NCBI RefSeq assembly: GCF_002127535.1
Contig: NZ_MUBJ01000004.1
Location: 182,924-246,923 of the forward strand
Direction of reading: 5' to 3'
DNA from: Xenorhabdus vietnamensis
GTDB taxonomy: Bacteria; Pseudomonadota; Gammaproteobacteria; Enterobacterales; Enterobacteriaceae
Length of the DNA stretch: 64,000 nt
In this document: positions 39,538-49,149 of the stretch, piece by piece
Layout: each line of letters starts with the position of its first letter
How positions within the stretch are numbered: the stretch's first letter is position 1
Program-made: the position numbers and the translations under genes
The notes under the pieces: model-generated
Databases searched by the model: none
What the model saw: the letters and a program-made list of their open reading frames with translations, nothing else
What the model was told of the DNA's origin: nothing

Positions 39538-39867
39538 TTATATCGTTGTTGGCTGTTCCTCCTGTGTATGCATCTCATAATCACGAATAATGGCGGCGAC
39601 TCTCAGGTGGTAACCGGCAAAAATGCTATTGCGTCCTAACTCTTGTGCTTCCTGATGTTGGCAATTATTTCCCCACTGTTTTATCGCTTCTTCATCACGC
39701 CAGTAAGAGAGAGAAAGATATTTATTGTTATGGCTGATACTTTGAAAACGTTCTACGGAAATAAATCCCGGAATGGTGTTTAATAATGGTGAGATTGCAG
39801 CTGCGGCATCAAAATAATGTTTGCTTTGGTTTTCTGCAATTTCGACTTCAAATATAACAGCTAACAT
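39538..39867 (-). CDS. Antibiotic biosynthesis monooxygenase (ABM) domain protein
   Basis: This 109-aa protein is a single ABM/YgiN-like ferredoxin-fold domain. It shows the typical beta-alpha-beta start AVIFEVEIAENQSKHYFDA, the IPGFISVERFQS strand and YLSLSYWRDEEAIKQW. Members form dimers and include small cofactor-independent oxygenases, heme-degrading enzymes and stress proteins. AAGGGG precedes the ATG. It is divergent from the ArsR-type regulator at 39941, a pairing that suggests local control of this gene by the regulator. The substrate is not evident. Confidence 0.85.
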   Translation of the reverse strand: MLAVIFEVEIAENQSKHYFDAAAAISPLLNTIPGFISVERFQSISHNNKYLSLSYWRDEEAIKQWGNNCQHQEAQELGRNSIFAGYHLRVAAIIRDYEMHTQEEQPTTI

Positions 39868-39940
39868 TTTGTCCCCTTGAAGAATAAAAAAGCCTAAGAT
39901 ATCTTGTTGAAATCATATTCACTTCGATGGTTATCAAAAT

Positions 39941-40627
39941 ATGCATGAATGTAATCTTGAAGACAGAGTCGCGGCCATTGCAGCAGTACTGGCAGATCGC
40001 ACACGTGCCCGTATGTTGTTTTTGATGATGGATGGGCGTGCCTATACAGCGACTGAATTAAGTGCTGCGACCGATGTTGCTCCGTCAACAACCAGTTCCC
40101 ATTTAAATCGTCTGGCAGCAGAAAATTTAATAAGCTACGTTCAACAGGGGCGGCATCGTTATTTTAAGATCACTAATGCAGCAGTGGCTAATTTATTAGA
40201 AAACATGATGCATTTCGCTCATGGCGGATATCCGAATATTGCCAGAATTTCCACACCTCAATCGCTGCGCATATTCCGAACTTGCTATGACCATATGGCA
40301 GGGGAAATTGCGGTAAAAATTCATGATAGCTTGTTAGCGAATCAGTGGATGACTGATAATTATGCATTAACGTCAATAGGTAAAGAGTTCCTGACTTCTT
40401 TTGGGATATGTTGTGATGCAGATACTTCTTCTCGGCGAATATTTGCCTGCTCCTGCCTTGATTGGAGTGAATGGCGATTTCATCTTGGTGGTTTTTTAGG
40501 GGCATCGTTACTTGATACTTTTTTAAGGAAAAAATGGGCTGTCAGACAGTTGGATAGCCGGGAATTGAACTTAACAGAAGCCGGTAGGGTTATTATAAGA
40601 AAAATGGGGGCTGAGCTTATTACCTAA
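39941..40627 (+). CDS. ArsR-family winged-helix transcriptional regulator
   Basis: This 228-aa protein has an N-terminal ArsR winged helix-turn-helix at about 10-85: ADRTRARMLFLMMDGRAYTA, then ELSAATDVAPSTTSSHLNRL, then the wing YVQQGRHRYFKI. The C-terminal ~140 residues are an extra domain with several Cys (including the CCDAD and CSCLDW segments) that could sense metal or thiol stress, but no classical ArsR metal motif is clear. It is divergent from the monooxygenase gene, with a 73-bp shared control region. Confidence 0.87.
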   Translation: MHECNLEDRVAAIAAVLADRTRARMLFLMMDGRAYTATELSAATDVAPSTTSSHLNRLAAENLISYVQQGRHRYFKITNAAVANLLENMMHFAHGGYPNIARISTPQSLRIFRTCYDHMAGEIAVKIHDSLLANQWMTDNYALTSIGKEFLTSFGICCDADTSSRRIFACSCLDWSEWRFHLGGFLGASLLDTFLRKKWAVRQLDSRELNLTEAGRVIIRKMGAELIT

Positions 40628-40890
40628 ATTTACTGTTTGTTTTTTGTTTTATTAATTGATGTATATTATTTTTCTTCTAAACTTAATAGTGAAAATCTTC
40701 GTATTTGAGTCATGGGTATTATCATGGCCTTCTGTTGGAATATATAGAGGATATTATGTGTAACATAACAATATCTTGATTGTTAAATTATTTTTTAATT
40801 ATAATTATCTATTTATATTCCAAGATGGTTTTGAAAGTATTCTCTTTGAGAATGTTTTGTTTGATAACATTTAATATAAAGGAATTCTTT

Positions 40891-41985
40891 ATGAATAAGA
40901 TTAAATCTTACGATAAAAATAACAAATGGAATAGTATTTCAGAGTTAAGGATAAGATTACGTCGCAATAGTATTAATGAGAAAAATAAGGAAATGATAAT
41001 GTTTGCTAATGGAAGAAATATGGCAACAATAGATGTCTACATTCAATTAAAAAATGCGCAAGATAATGTTATAAAAGATATTAGTGAGGAACTCTTAGAT
41101 GATCTCACCGAGAGTATTTTTCTTATTGACTACAATACAGGGGAAAAGCTTATTCGGAACGCACAAGAAAAAAGTGATTTTAAATGGTCATATAGGAATA
41201 TGCCAAATGAATTTACTGCAACCCCAAGTATTATAGTTCCAAACCCTCTAACGCTTATTGAGCGGGATAGTGTAAATTTAATTAATAAATCTAAGGGGCT
41301 TAAGATATTTACCTTTTATGTCTACTGTTCAGCTAAAGAGGTCAATCAAGTTAAACAAATCGGTGCATTGGTGCACGCGCCAGATGGAAAACATTCTACA
41401 GCATATGGAGAAATTTATGATGATCACGTTCAGTTAAAAGCAATAGGTGAAGTCATTTATACAAAGGATAGCTTAGAAATAGAACGTAAGTTTATTGTTA
41501 ATAATCTTGGTGATCAGTCAATTAGAAAAAAGTTGGGAGGAAATTGGTTACAGTATAATACATATGTATCGCTCAAAGTAAAAGACAACTATGGAAAACG
41601 ATATATTACAAAATTACAATCTGATGACATACCAGATTGTGGTGCTTATCAGTTATATCATCATGACTACGGGTATGATGGATATTATATACATTTCCTT
41701 TGGCCTTTAGGTAAAAAAAAGTGGATTTCTGTCGGGAATACTAAGTGGATGGAGCTGTCTATAAATTTTGAATTAGGGATCATGATTAGACAAAAGCCTA
41801 ATGCCATCTGCTTTACTGTATTATATGTGAGTAGTTCGTTTTTTCCTAAGCTACAGGATAGATGGAAGGATATAGAGATTTTTATCTATGATCAATATGG
41901 TAATAGAGGGAAATTTTTGTTGAAGCACAATAATAAAAATGAAACTGAAAAAGAAAAGATTCATATTGAGGATGTAAAGGAATGA
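40891..41985 (+). CDS. Unknown beta-rich protein encoded upstream of the RHS toxin
   Basis: I do not recognise this 364-aa protein. The start is ATG 40891, with AAGGA 7 nt upstream; longer frames begin with an AT-rich, implausible hydrophobic run. There is no signal peptide or membrane helix. It looks beta-rich and may contain two similar halves. The segment FANGRNMATIDVYIQLKN and later FLIDYNTGEKL resemble leading segments of uncharacterised proteins I recall upstream of RHS genes in other bacteria, but this is unverified. It has low-GC codon use. The RHS gene follows 283 bp later on the same strand, so a partner or carrier role is plausible. Confidence 0.6.
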   Translation: MNKIKSYDKNNKWNSISELRIRLRRNSINEKNKEMIMFANGRNMATIDVYIQLKNAQDNVIKDISEELLDDLTESIFLIDYNTGEKLIRNAQEKSDFKWSYRNMPNEFTATPSIIVPNPLTLIERDSVNLINKSKGLKIFTFYVYCSAKEVNQVKQIGALVHAPDGKHSTAYGEIYDDHVQLKAIGEVIYTKDSLEIERKFIVNNLGDQSIRKKLGGNWLQYNTYVSLKVKDNYGKRYITKLQSDDIPDCGAYQLYHHDYGYDGYYIHFLWPLGKKKWISVGNTKWMELSINFELGIMIRQKPNAICFTVLYVSSSFFPKLQDRWKDIEIFIYDQYGNRGKFLLKHNNKNETEKEKIHIEDVKE

Positions 41986-42268
41986 TGAATTAGAATAAAA
42001 AGTGATTTAAATGAAAGTTGTGTTAATTCTTGTTATAGTGTATTTATACTGAATTGTACAGTGGGTTTTATCATTTATAATGAATGAAAATAAGATTGAG
42101 AATATCAGCGATTGGTAAGATATCTGTTTTATATAAGATAGTTTTAATTTTAATAAGGATGCAATCATGTGATATTAACAGGATAGCCTGATTAATTCTA
42201 ATGATATATAAGATAATACAGATGGATATCTTAATGTTTCCATGAAATAAAGATGAAGGAAATAGAAG

Positions 42269-45200
42269 ATGAATAGTAATTTTTTTTCTAATGTCCATAA
42301 TTTTCAGAGTGCTGCGATAGGTAATGTTGATCCCCGGACCGGTCTGTTTAATTATTTGATGCCGATTGCACATCTTATCGGTAATAATTACCTTGGGCCG
42401 GAACAGGCAATTATGTTGTCTTATAGCCCGTTGAATACGAATGATATTGGCTTTGGTGCGGGTTTTTCTATCGGATTGACTCAGTATGATGCCCAGAATC
42501 GGCTTTTAATCTTATCGACTGGGGAACGCTATAAGGTGGATGAAACCGCAGAGACTGTCTTTTTAAGGCAGTACAAGCAAAATGCTATACGTTTTGAAAA
42601 AGATGTGACTAAAAATGTTTATCGAGTGATTCATAAATCCGGCCGAGTTGAAGTGCTGACCGGACCCCAAAATGCGTTTGATCTTAAAGTGCCGATACAG
42701 ATAGTTAACCCGCTGGGCTACTCTTTAAAATTAAGTTGGCATTTTAATTTGAGCACTATTCCCTACCTGTCTTCAATAGCCGATGAAGAGAAAGCGTTGT
42801 TAAATATCCATTATGAATTGGGCGCCTATACACGAATAACGGTCTGGCCAAACACCTCTGAATCCTATGATATTCAATTATTATTTAATAATGAGTATAT
42901 GGTCAGTATCCAAAAAGGCGTGGCGGGCCAAATGTTGAAATGGGAGATGGACTATGACACGGATAACCGGTTTTTAACACAGGTCTTGTCCCCGACGGGG
43001 CTGAAGGAAATTGTGGACTATAATTCTGACGGCCATCAGCTCCCAGACAATGCGAATCTGCCGATATTGCCCTATGTCGCTCGGTACACACAATCGCCCG
43101 GTCATGGCCCTGATATTGTGCGCACTTATGAATACACCCATTTTAATTTTCTGGGTTATGGGGCAGCAGGAAACTGGAGCCGTGATGAGGATTATCTTTA
43201 TAACATTTTTACTTATTACCGATATGGCTCGACCGAAAGCTGGCAGGAGGGGAAAACACAGCGCCATATCACCCGGCGCTATAACAATTATCATCTGTTG
43301 ACCTCAGAAGTGATCCAGCAAAATGATTGTAAGCGTCATCATAAGACAGAGTATTATGCACAGATTGGCGTTGATTTTGAGGATCAGCCCCCGCAATTTC
43401 AGATGCCGAAATCGGCGATTGTCCGCTTTAATGAGGCCGCCAACGGGGAAAACCATCAGATACAGTTTGATGGCTCAGGTAATCCCACCGTGCAGATTGC
43501 GCCGGATGGCACACGTACCGACTGGACTTATTATCCCGCCAGTGGGGAGGCGGGGGCCTGTCCGCCAGATCCCCATGGTTTTGTGCGTTTCGTCAAGTCC
43601 AAGACCGTCACGCCGGGTCAGTGTTCCCCCGAGGGGATCTATGAGGAGGTACCTGTTTACAAAACAATCTATCGCTATGCTCAGTTGCCAGCCCGCCTCG
43701 GTTCACCCTTGTCCTATGCTGTCGTGCGTACCTATCAGGGGACATTCAGCGCAGGTCGGCTACTGCTTGAAAGACAGACTCACTATGTGAATGAAGTCAC
43801 TTCACCTCATCATGGCCGTCTTCACCGGGTTGATGAAACGGTGCATGGTACACAGGATGGCGGTCAGGCATGGACGAGCCAGCAAGTTTTCAGCTATGTC
43901 CTTCAGGGAGAGGCGCTGGTGCAGGGTATTCAGTGGACAGGGCATGACCAACTCAGCATAGCCACCCAACGCACACAATCGCGGGTCAGTGGCAAATTAT
44001 GGCATGAGGTGGATGCGCAGGGCCGTACAACACGTTATCACTATGATACTTTTGGGCGCATCCTGAAACGCCTCAATAATGAGGGAACCGATTACGCCCG
44101 GGAGATAACGTATGCCTATGCCATTGAAGATGCCGGTGCGGTAACAACAACACAAACTGATGCTTGGGGGAATCAGGTGCGTACCCGCTTTGATGGGCTG
44201 GGGCGTGCTTATCAGCAGGAGAAACTGGAGAAAGGGCAGGAAAAACAGGGCTGGCGTTTGGTGTCTGAAACCATCTATGACAATGGGGGGCGTGTAGAGA
44301 AACATGTCAGCCATGACTGGCTGCCCGTCGGTGAGGGGACGGGCGCGATTGCTCAAGTTTCTTCCGGTCAGTGTTTTGAATATGATGATTGGGGACAGCG
44401 ATATCTTGTGATAAAGGATACTGGAGAGCGTCTCCGACACGAGTACGATCCTGCTACCCGGACTGCACAGATCACCCGACTGGCTGAAGGGCTGCGTTTT
44501 GGTAAAACAACCGTGGTATATAATGCCCGTCACCAGCCCGTCACCATTACACACTATGACAGCCAAGGGCAGCTTTATAGTCAACAGATCCACCATTATG
44601 ATGGCCTGGGACGATTACGGGCCACCATCGATGAGCTTAACCAAAAGACAGAATATATTTACGATCTGTTTAGCCGGGTTTCAGCCATCAAACACAGTGA
44701 TGGCACGGTGATCCGAAAAAACTATGCCCCTTTCAGTGCTGGCAATTTACTGACTCAAATTGAGGCTGGTGGTCATGTATTGGGGACTCGCGATTTTGAC
44801 AGCCTGCAGCGCAATATTGCCACCACCTGTGGCGGACGTACTTACCGTCATACTTATCAGGGGGGAAGTCCTTATCCCAGCCAGTCCATTGATCCTTTGG
44901 CTCAGACAGTCACACATCACTATGAGCCTTTATTAGGGAACGCCCTGACGAAAGTGGAGGCAGAAGGAATAGAACAACGCTTTAGTTATGATCTCAAAAC
45001 GGGGGCGATGACTCAGGCTTCTGCCTCGCAGATAGCTACACATGAGATGAGCTATACCGCCTCGGGGCGGTTGCGTCAGACCCGTTACCATTTTGAAGAT
45101 GGACAGGCTGACGCCGTCCGGGCGGTCGACTATACCTATTCTCCCCTTGGCCTGATGACGGATTACAAGGATGTGACGGGGGAAAAATGTTATACGCGCT

Positions 45201-47269
45201 TTGATTCATTTGGCCGTCCGATAGCAAGGCGAGATTCGGATATTGAGATCACTTTAACCTATGATACAGCCAGTCGTGTAAACAGTTGGATGGTTCATGA
45301 TAAACAACACAACCAAAAATTAACCATAACCCTGAGTTTTGATGATTTTGGTCGTGAGGTCAATCGTCAGCTCTGGACTAACACTGATACGCTGACGTTA
45401 GAACAGGGCTATAACGTCAAGGGACAGGTGATCTCCCGTAGCACCCGTTCGCAGGCGTCCGGCGTGTTACGGCAGGAAACCTACACCTATGATCCCGCGC
45501 GCAGCTGGTTGAGGGAATACCACTGCACCGGTTCGGAGCTTTCCCGTGATGCCTACGGTTTTGGCATTGCTTGTCAGCGCTTTACCTATGATGTTCTGGG
45601 TAATATCCAAACTTGTATAACCACACTTGAAGATGGCCACAGTGATACGGCAACGTTCACTTACAGTGAAGCAGACCCCTGTCAGTTGCACGGGGTAACC
45701 CATACCCATCCCGGTTATCCAGCCACCATCACATTGGCTTATGACAACGCGGGAAGATTGATCCGGGATGAGGCTGGGCGTCATTTAACTTATGATGCGC
45801 TGGGACGGTTGAGTTCAGTGCGTTTAAATGTGGCCACAAGTGATTACGCTTATGACGCGGCCAACCGCTTGGTGCTGCAATACATTGATGCAGAAGGAAT
45901 TGATGCAAAGAAAATTGGCACAAAAAAAACCTATGAGCTTTATTATCAGGGCGCGATCCGTGTAGCCGAGATATTACGGGAAAGCGGGGCCGCGACCCGT
46001 CTGTTACATGCCCACGGAGAAACGGTTGCGACGGTGACAGGTCCAGAGGTGCATTTGCTGGGGACGGATAAACACAGCAGCGTGCTGCTGAGCCACAAGG
46101 GAAATGGCGCTGAAACACGCTACCGTTATTCCCCGCATGGACAGCAGGCGGCAGATGAACGTGCCCCCGACCTGCCTGCCTACAATGGCGGGCGTCTTGA
46201 TCCCGTATGGGGAACTTACCACTTAGGCAATGGCTATCGCACCTATAATCCTGTATTGATGCGGTTTACTGCGCCGGACAATCTGAGCCCATTCGGTGCT
46301 GGCGGTATCAACAGCTATGCTTATTGCCTGAATGATCCGATAAACCGGACTGATCCCAGTGGGCATATGAGTCTGGGGGGCATTTTGGGTATTGTTTTTG
46401 GTACTGTCGGGTTAGTTGTTGGTATCGTCTTGGCCATTCCGACAGGGGGGGCATCACTGTCCATCGGAGGGGCCGTTTTGGCCGGACTGGGATTAGCCGC
46501 TGATGCCACAGGAATAGCCAGTGCAGTCACCGAAGACAGTGACCCCCATACCTCTGCGATCCTCGGTTGGGTCTCTATGGGGCTCGGTGTGGTCAGCATG
46601 GGAGCTGGTGCCATCGGCGGCGTGACCATCGGTATGCGGCGATCAGGAAATCGGCTGATAACCAGTTTTAGCCATGGGATGAGTGGTAGGAGGGTTCCTG
46701 AAGCCGCAAATAATTTGCTAGAAAACACTGAATACACCCGGACGTTCCAGTCTATGCTACATGAAAATAGGGTTCGCCAAATCGAAAATCCAGTAAGTAG
46801 CGGTGCTTATACTTTAAAAGTATATACTGACGGATTAAATGATGACGTGATTCGTCGGTTGGATAGATTGGGGTTTGAAATAATTAGCCCTAATGGTGAA
46901 TCAAGAATGATTGATAATATCTCTAATGCGTTAGGCATACAATTTTCGCTGAACATCACAGAAAGGAACTATCTAAGTTTATATGGGCAATTTATAACAA
47001 GTAACACTCCCTATGGGAGTATTCATATAATTAATAGGTTTCGCCATATAATAAATACGTACAGGAGAGTGGGGTTGTCTCTTAGTGATCAGGTAATAAA
47101 TTCGATGGAGGATGCATGGAGAGCTACTAGATTTAGCGATGATGTAAATCGGTGGCTACATTTTGAAATGCTAGAGAGGTGGCCTAACATTGGGGAATCT
47201 ATGACGGAAGAGCGACTACAGTTGTCCGCATTCGATATATATAATGACTTTGTTCCAAATATTGATTAA
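42269..47269 (+). CDS. RHS/YD-repeat polymorphic toxin, TccC-related, with novel C-terminal domain
   Basis: This 1666-aa protein begins with an RHS N-terminal region (SNVHNFQSAAIGNVDPRTG and SPLNTNDIGFGAGFSIGL) rather than a signal peptide or PAAR domain. Many YD repeats follow from about 590 to 1330. The RHS core ends in PFGAGGINSYAYCLNDP and DPSGH (1362-1366), the conserved junction where TccC/RHS proteins self-cleave. The remaining 300 residues are variable: a Gly-rich hydrophobic stretch (about 1369-1455) and a polar domain (about 1480-1666) I cannot assign. The tail DNA is clearly more AT-rich than the core, as expected for a swapped toxin module. No immunity-like gene follows, which favours an anti-host toxin. 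Confidence 0.9.
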   Translation: MNSNFFSNVHNFQSAAIGNVDPRTGLFNYLMPIAHLIGNNYLGPEQAIMLSYSPLNTNDIGFGAGFSIGLTQYDAQNRLLILSTGERYKVDETAETVFLRQYKQNAIRFEKDVTKNVYRVIHKSGRVEVLTGPQNAFDLKVPIQIVNPLGYSLKLSWHFNLSTIPYLSSIADEEKALLNIHYELGAYTRITVWPNTSESYDIQLLFNNEYMVSIQKGVAGQMLKWEMDYDTDNRFLTQVLSPTGLKEIVDYNSDGHQLPDNANLPILPYVARYTQSPGHGPDIVRTYEYTHFNFLGYGAAGNWSRDEDYLYNIFTYYRYGSTESWQEGKTQRHITRRYNNYHLLTSEVIQQNDCKRHHKTEYYAQIGVDFEDQPPQFQMPKSAIVRFNEAANGENHQIQFDGSGNPTVQIAPDGTRTDWTYYPASGEAGACPPDPHGFVRFVKSKTVTPGQCSPEGIYEEVPVYKTIYRYAQLPARLGSPLSYAVVRTYQGTFSAGRLLLERQTHYVNEVTSPHHGRLHRVDETVHGTQDGGQAWTSQQVFSYVLQGEALVQGIQWTGHDQLSIATQRTQSRVSGKLWHEVDAQGRTTRYHYDTFGRILKRLNNEGTDYAREITYAYAIEDAGAVTTTQTDAWGNQVRTRFDGLGRAYQQEKLEKGQEKQGWRLVSETIYDNGGRVEKHVSHDWLPVGEGTGAIAQVSSGQCFEYDDWGQRYLVIKDTGERLRHEYDPATRTAQITRLAEGLRFGKTTVVYNARHQPVTITHYDSQGQLYSQQIHHYDGLGRLRATIDELNQKTEYIYDLFSRVSAIKHSDGTVIRKNYAPFSAGNLLTQIEAGGHVLGTRDFDSLQRNIATTCGGRTYRHTYQGGSPYPSQSIDPLAQTVTHHYEPLLGNALTKVEAEGIEQRFSYDLKTGAMTQASASQIATHEMSYTASGRLRQTRYHFEDGQADAVRAVDYTYSPLGLMTDYKDVTGEKCYTRFDSFGRPIARRDSDIEITLTYDTASRVNSWMVHDKQHNQKLTITLSFDDFGREVNRQLWTNTDTLTLEQGYNVKGQVISRSTRSQASGVLRQETYTYDPARSWLREYHCTGSELSRDAYGFGIACQRFTYDVLGNIQTCITTLEDGHSDTATFTYSEADPCQLHGVTHTHPGYPATITLAYDNAGRLIRDEAGRHLTYDALGRLSSVRLNVATSDYAYDAANRLVLQYIDAEGIDAKKIGTKKTYELYYQGAIRVAEILRESGAATRLLHAHGETVATVTGPEVHLLGTDKHSSVLLSHKGNGAETRYRYSPHGQQAADERAPDLPAYNGGRLDPVWGTYHLGNGYRTYNPVLMRFTAPDNLSPFGAGGINSYAYCLNDPINRTDPSGHMSLGGILGIVFGTVGLVVGIVLAIPTGGASLSIGGAVLAGLGLAADATGIASAVTEDSDPHTSAILGWVSMGLGVVSMGAGAIGGVTIGMRRSGNRLITSFSHGMSGRRVPEAANNLLENTEYTRTFQSMLHENRVRQIENPVSSGAYTLKVYTDGLNDDVIRRLDRLGFEIISPNGESRMIDNISNALGIQFSLNITERNYLSLYGQFITSNTPYGSIHIINRFRHIINTYRRVGLSLSDQVINSMEDAWRATRFSDDVNRWLHFEMLERWPNIGESMTEERLQLSAFDIYNDFVPNID

Positions 47270-47302
47270 AGGTTGATTCTTTCATAAACAAGGGATGCCC
47301 GT

Positions 47303-47330
47303 GGTTCTAAACGAATGGTTCTAAGCGAAC
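47303..47330. repeat. 14-bp near-perfect tandem repeat after the RHS gene
   Basis: GGTTCTAAACGAAT and GGTTCTAAGCGAAC lie back to back with two differences. They occur just after the variable toxin tail, where recombination that swaps RHS tips would end. A GC-rich hairpin CCCCC/GGGGG follows at 47365-47378. Confidence 0.5.
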
Positions 47331-47415
47331 CGATTATCTCCAATTTTATTTTTTAAACATTATTCCCCCCGAAGGGGGAGTTATGAAACTTAATACGTTA
47401 ATAAATAGTATCAAT

Positions 47416-48342
47416 TTATATTTTAACGCCATGATAGCCGGATAAAATTAATTCCCATTCCTGTTGAGCGAACCAAGTTTGGGTATTTCCATTATAATGC
47501 ATTTCATCGGACAGGAAGACGCCATATTCAGAAGCAATGCCTGTGTAATTTGGTGAACTCCGTGCATCAATTAGTGAACGGTATTGAGGAGCAGCGGCAA
47601 TAACATCTTGGATTGCTTCATCCACATAGCTGGTATTGAGAGGATCGAACGCTACCGAAAGGGGGTAATATAATCGCCATGGAATCTGACGGGAGCCGAT
47701 TGCATCACTAATGCCAGTGATGATTCGGGTAAAATTCATCTCTGATGCTTTGGCCGCCGCTAAACTCTCAATTTCGGCTTCCCATTGGTTCCAATGTACC
47801 GCCAGAATGCGCGGATTTTTGCCCATCTTACGCAATGATTCAACTGTCATACGTAAGGTTCTAATTGCGCGGGGATAAAGGGATTCTACGTCTTTTGGAT
47901 CGCGCTCTGGTGCCCAGCGATTATCGGGAGGGTTATTTAAATACATGCCCTGACCGCCGTAACCCATTAAAATTACATAAAGATCGGGTAAATTCAGTGT
48001 ATTGCCCTGATCAATGTGATCTTGCCAGAATTTAGCGAAACGGTTGGCAATATTGTAAGGATGATCTTGATTACCACGTGCTAAGCCGACAGGAGCACCA
48101 ATATTAGCATTACCAAAACTGGTCAATCCTGTCCAATTAATGGTAGTAAAGTTGATGCTATAGACTTCTGGCAGGGATAGGGTGAATACATTATCTAAAC
48201 CCTGGGTAATTCTTTCATCTGGTGGCAACAGTGTACCGTGACCATAGCTATTAGATTGTCCAAGAACGATGAATAGCGGGGCATTATTGGATTCCCATGA
48301 CGGATATTTCATTTCGGGAGAGTGAAGCTGTTTGTATGTCAT
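47416..48342 (-). CDS. SGNH/GDSL-type esterase, carbohydrate esterase family 6-like
   Basis: This 308-aa hydrolase has nucleophile Ser30 in VLGQSNSYGHG, the GQSN signature of the sialate O-acetylesterase/CE6 group. The Asp279/His282 pair is in SDEMHYNG near the C-terminus. The LMGYGGQGM segment may supply the oxyanion Gly. There is no signal peptide, so it would act in the cytoplasm unless exported otherwise. The likely reaction is deacetylation of a sugar or similar ester. AAGGGG precedes the ATG. It converges on the RHS gene. Confidence 0.8.
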   Translation of the reverse strand: MTYKQLHSPEMKYPSWESNNAPLFIVLGQSNSYGHGTLLPPDERITQGLDNVFTLSLPEVYSINFTTINWTGLTSFGNANIGAPVGLARGNQDHPYNIANRFAKFWQDHIDQGNTLNLPDLYVILMGYGGQGMYLNNPPDNRWAPERDPKDVESLYPRAIRTLRMTVESLRKMGKNPRILAVHWNQWEAEIESLAAAKASEMNFTRIITGISDAIGSRQIPWRLYYPLSVAFDPLNTSYVDEAIQDVIAAAPQYRSLIDARSSPNYTGIASEYGVFLSDEMHYNGNTQTWFAQQEWELILSGYHGVKI

Positions 48343-48919
48343 CAGTTTCCCCTTAAAATGTATTAATTAGATGTCGCACTCCTTGCAAAAAAATATTTAT
48401 GTCAGGTAAAGTATACATGGTTAATTAATCCAAACTATTTTGCTTAACTTAAATAAAACAGATAAAAACAATCCGTCATTTTTCTGATTATATGTGATGG
48501 CATGGGTTTTTAAATAACCTTTTTTCTCAATCGGATAAATATATTGATCTTCGTTGTTTGATTTTTATTTACTCGTTGATAAATTTGATAACTTATCTTA
48601 ATAAAGATATATCCAGTAAACTCCCATTGGATTAGATTATTCAGCAATAATTGAACCGTTGGCATATGCGATGCATGGTATTCATAGAATGTATCACTGA
48701 GATTTCACCAGAGCATTTTCATATTACTATCAATTAATGGTTCATCCAGTATAAAAAAAGACATAGTAGGATAAGTCAGAAAAATATTCAGTATTACCTG
48801 CCCATACGGAATTATGTGATGAGATTTCATGTCCTGTTCTTGAAAATAGCGTAAATTCATTAACTATATTAGATATTACATGGTTAATTGGTTGAATCTC
48901 CCTCTTTATTGGGAAATTA
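48343..48919. other. AT-rich gap between the esterase and the ERIC element
   Basis: No gene is supported. The leftward frame at 48742-48978 begins inside the ERIC element and lacks family features. The region must hold the esterase promoter near 48360-48420. Confidence 0.55.
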
Positions 48920-49046
48920 TATACCCAATGGATTTCAAGATGCATTGCGGCAGCAAGGGAACGAATCCCCGGGAGCATAGATAACTATGTGACTGGGGTG
49001 AGTGAGCGCAGACAACAAAGAGGCAACTTGAAAGACGAAGGGTATA
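48920..49046 (-). repeat. ERIC element, copy 2, inverted relative to copy 1
   Basis: The element is exactly 127 bp, bounded by TATACCC and GGGTATA, and contains the ERIC core GTGACTGGGGTGAG. It is about 93% identical to the reverse complement of 18894-19020 by eye (about nine differences). It lies 103 bp before the SDR gene. Confidence 0.93.
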
Positions 49047-49149
49047 TAGGATTGTGCAGAATGAAACCTACATCTTATTTATTCTGCTTGTCCACGGGAA
49101 TCCGGATTTATAGCGAGCTTTGAAAACACATCAATGAGGACACAATAGA

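Noticed and set aside
40780-40890. N-terminal extension of the unknown protein before the RHS gene
   Set aside because: The extension is an AT-rich hydrophobic run without ribosome site; ATG 40891 has AAGGA at good spacing.
47365-47378. GC-rich hairpin as a strong terminator of the RHS gene
   Set aside because: CCCCC/GGGGG stem with a tetraloop but no U tract on either strand; kept only as a minor note.
48742-48978. 78-codon leftward frame before the SDR gene
   Set aside because: Starts inside the ERIC element, whose reading frames are by-products of the repeat.
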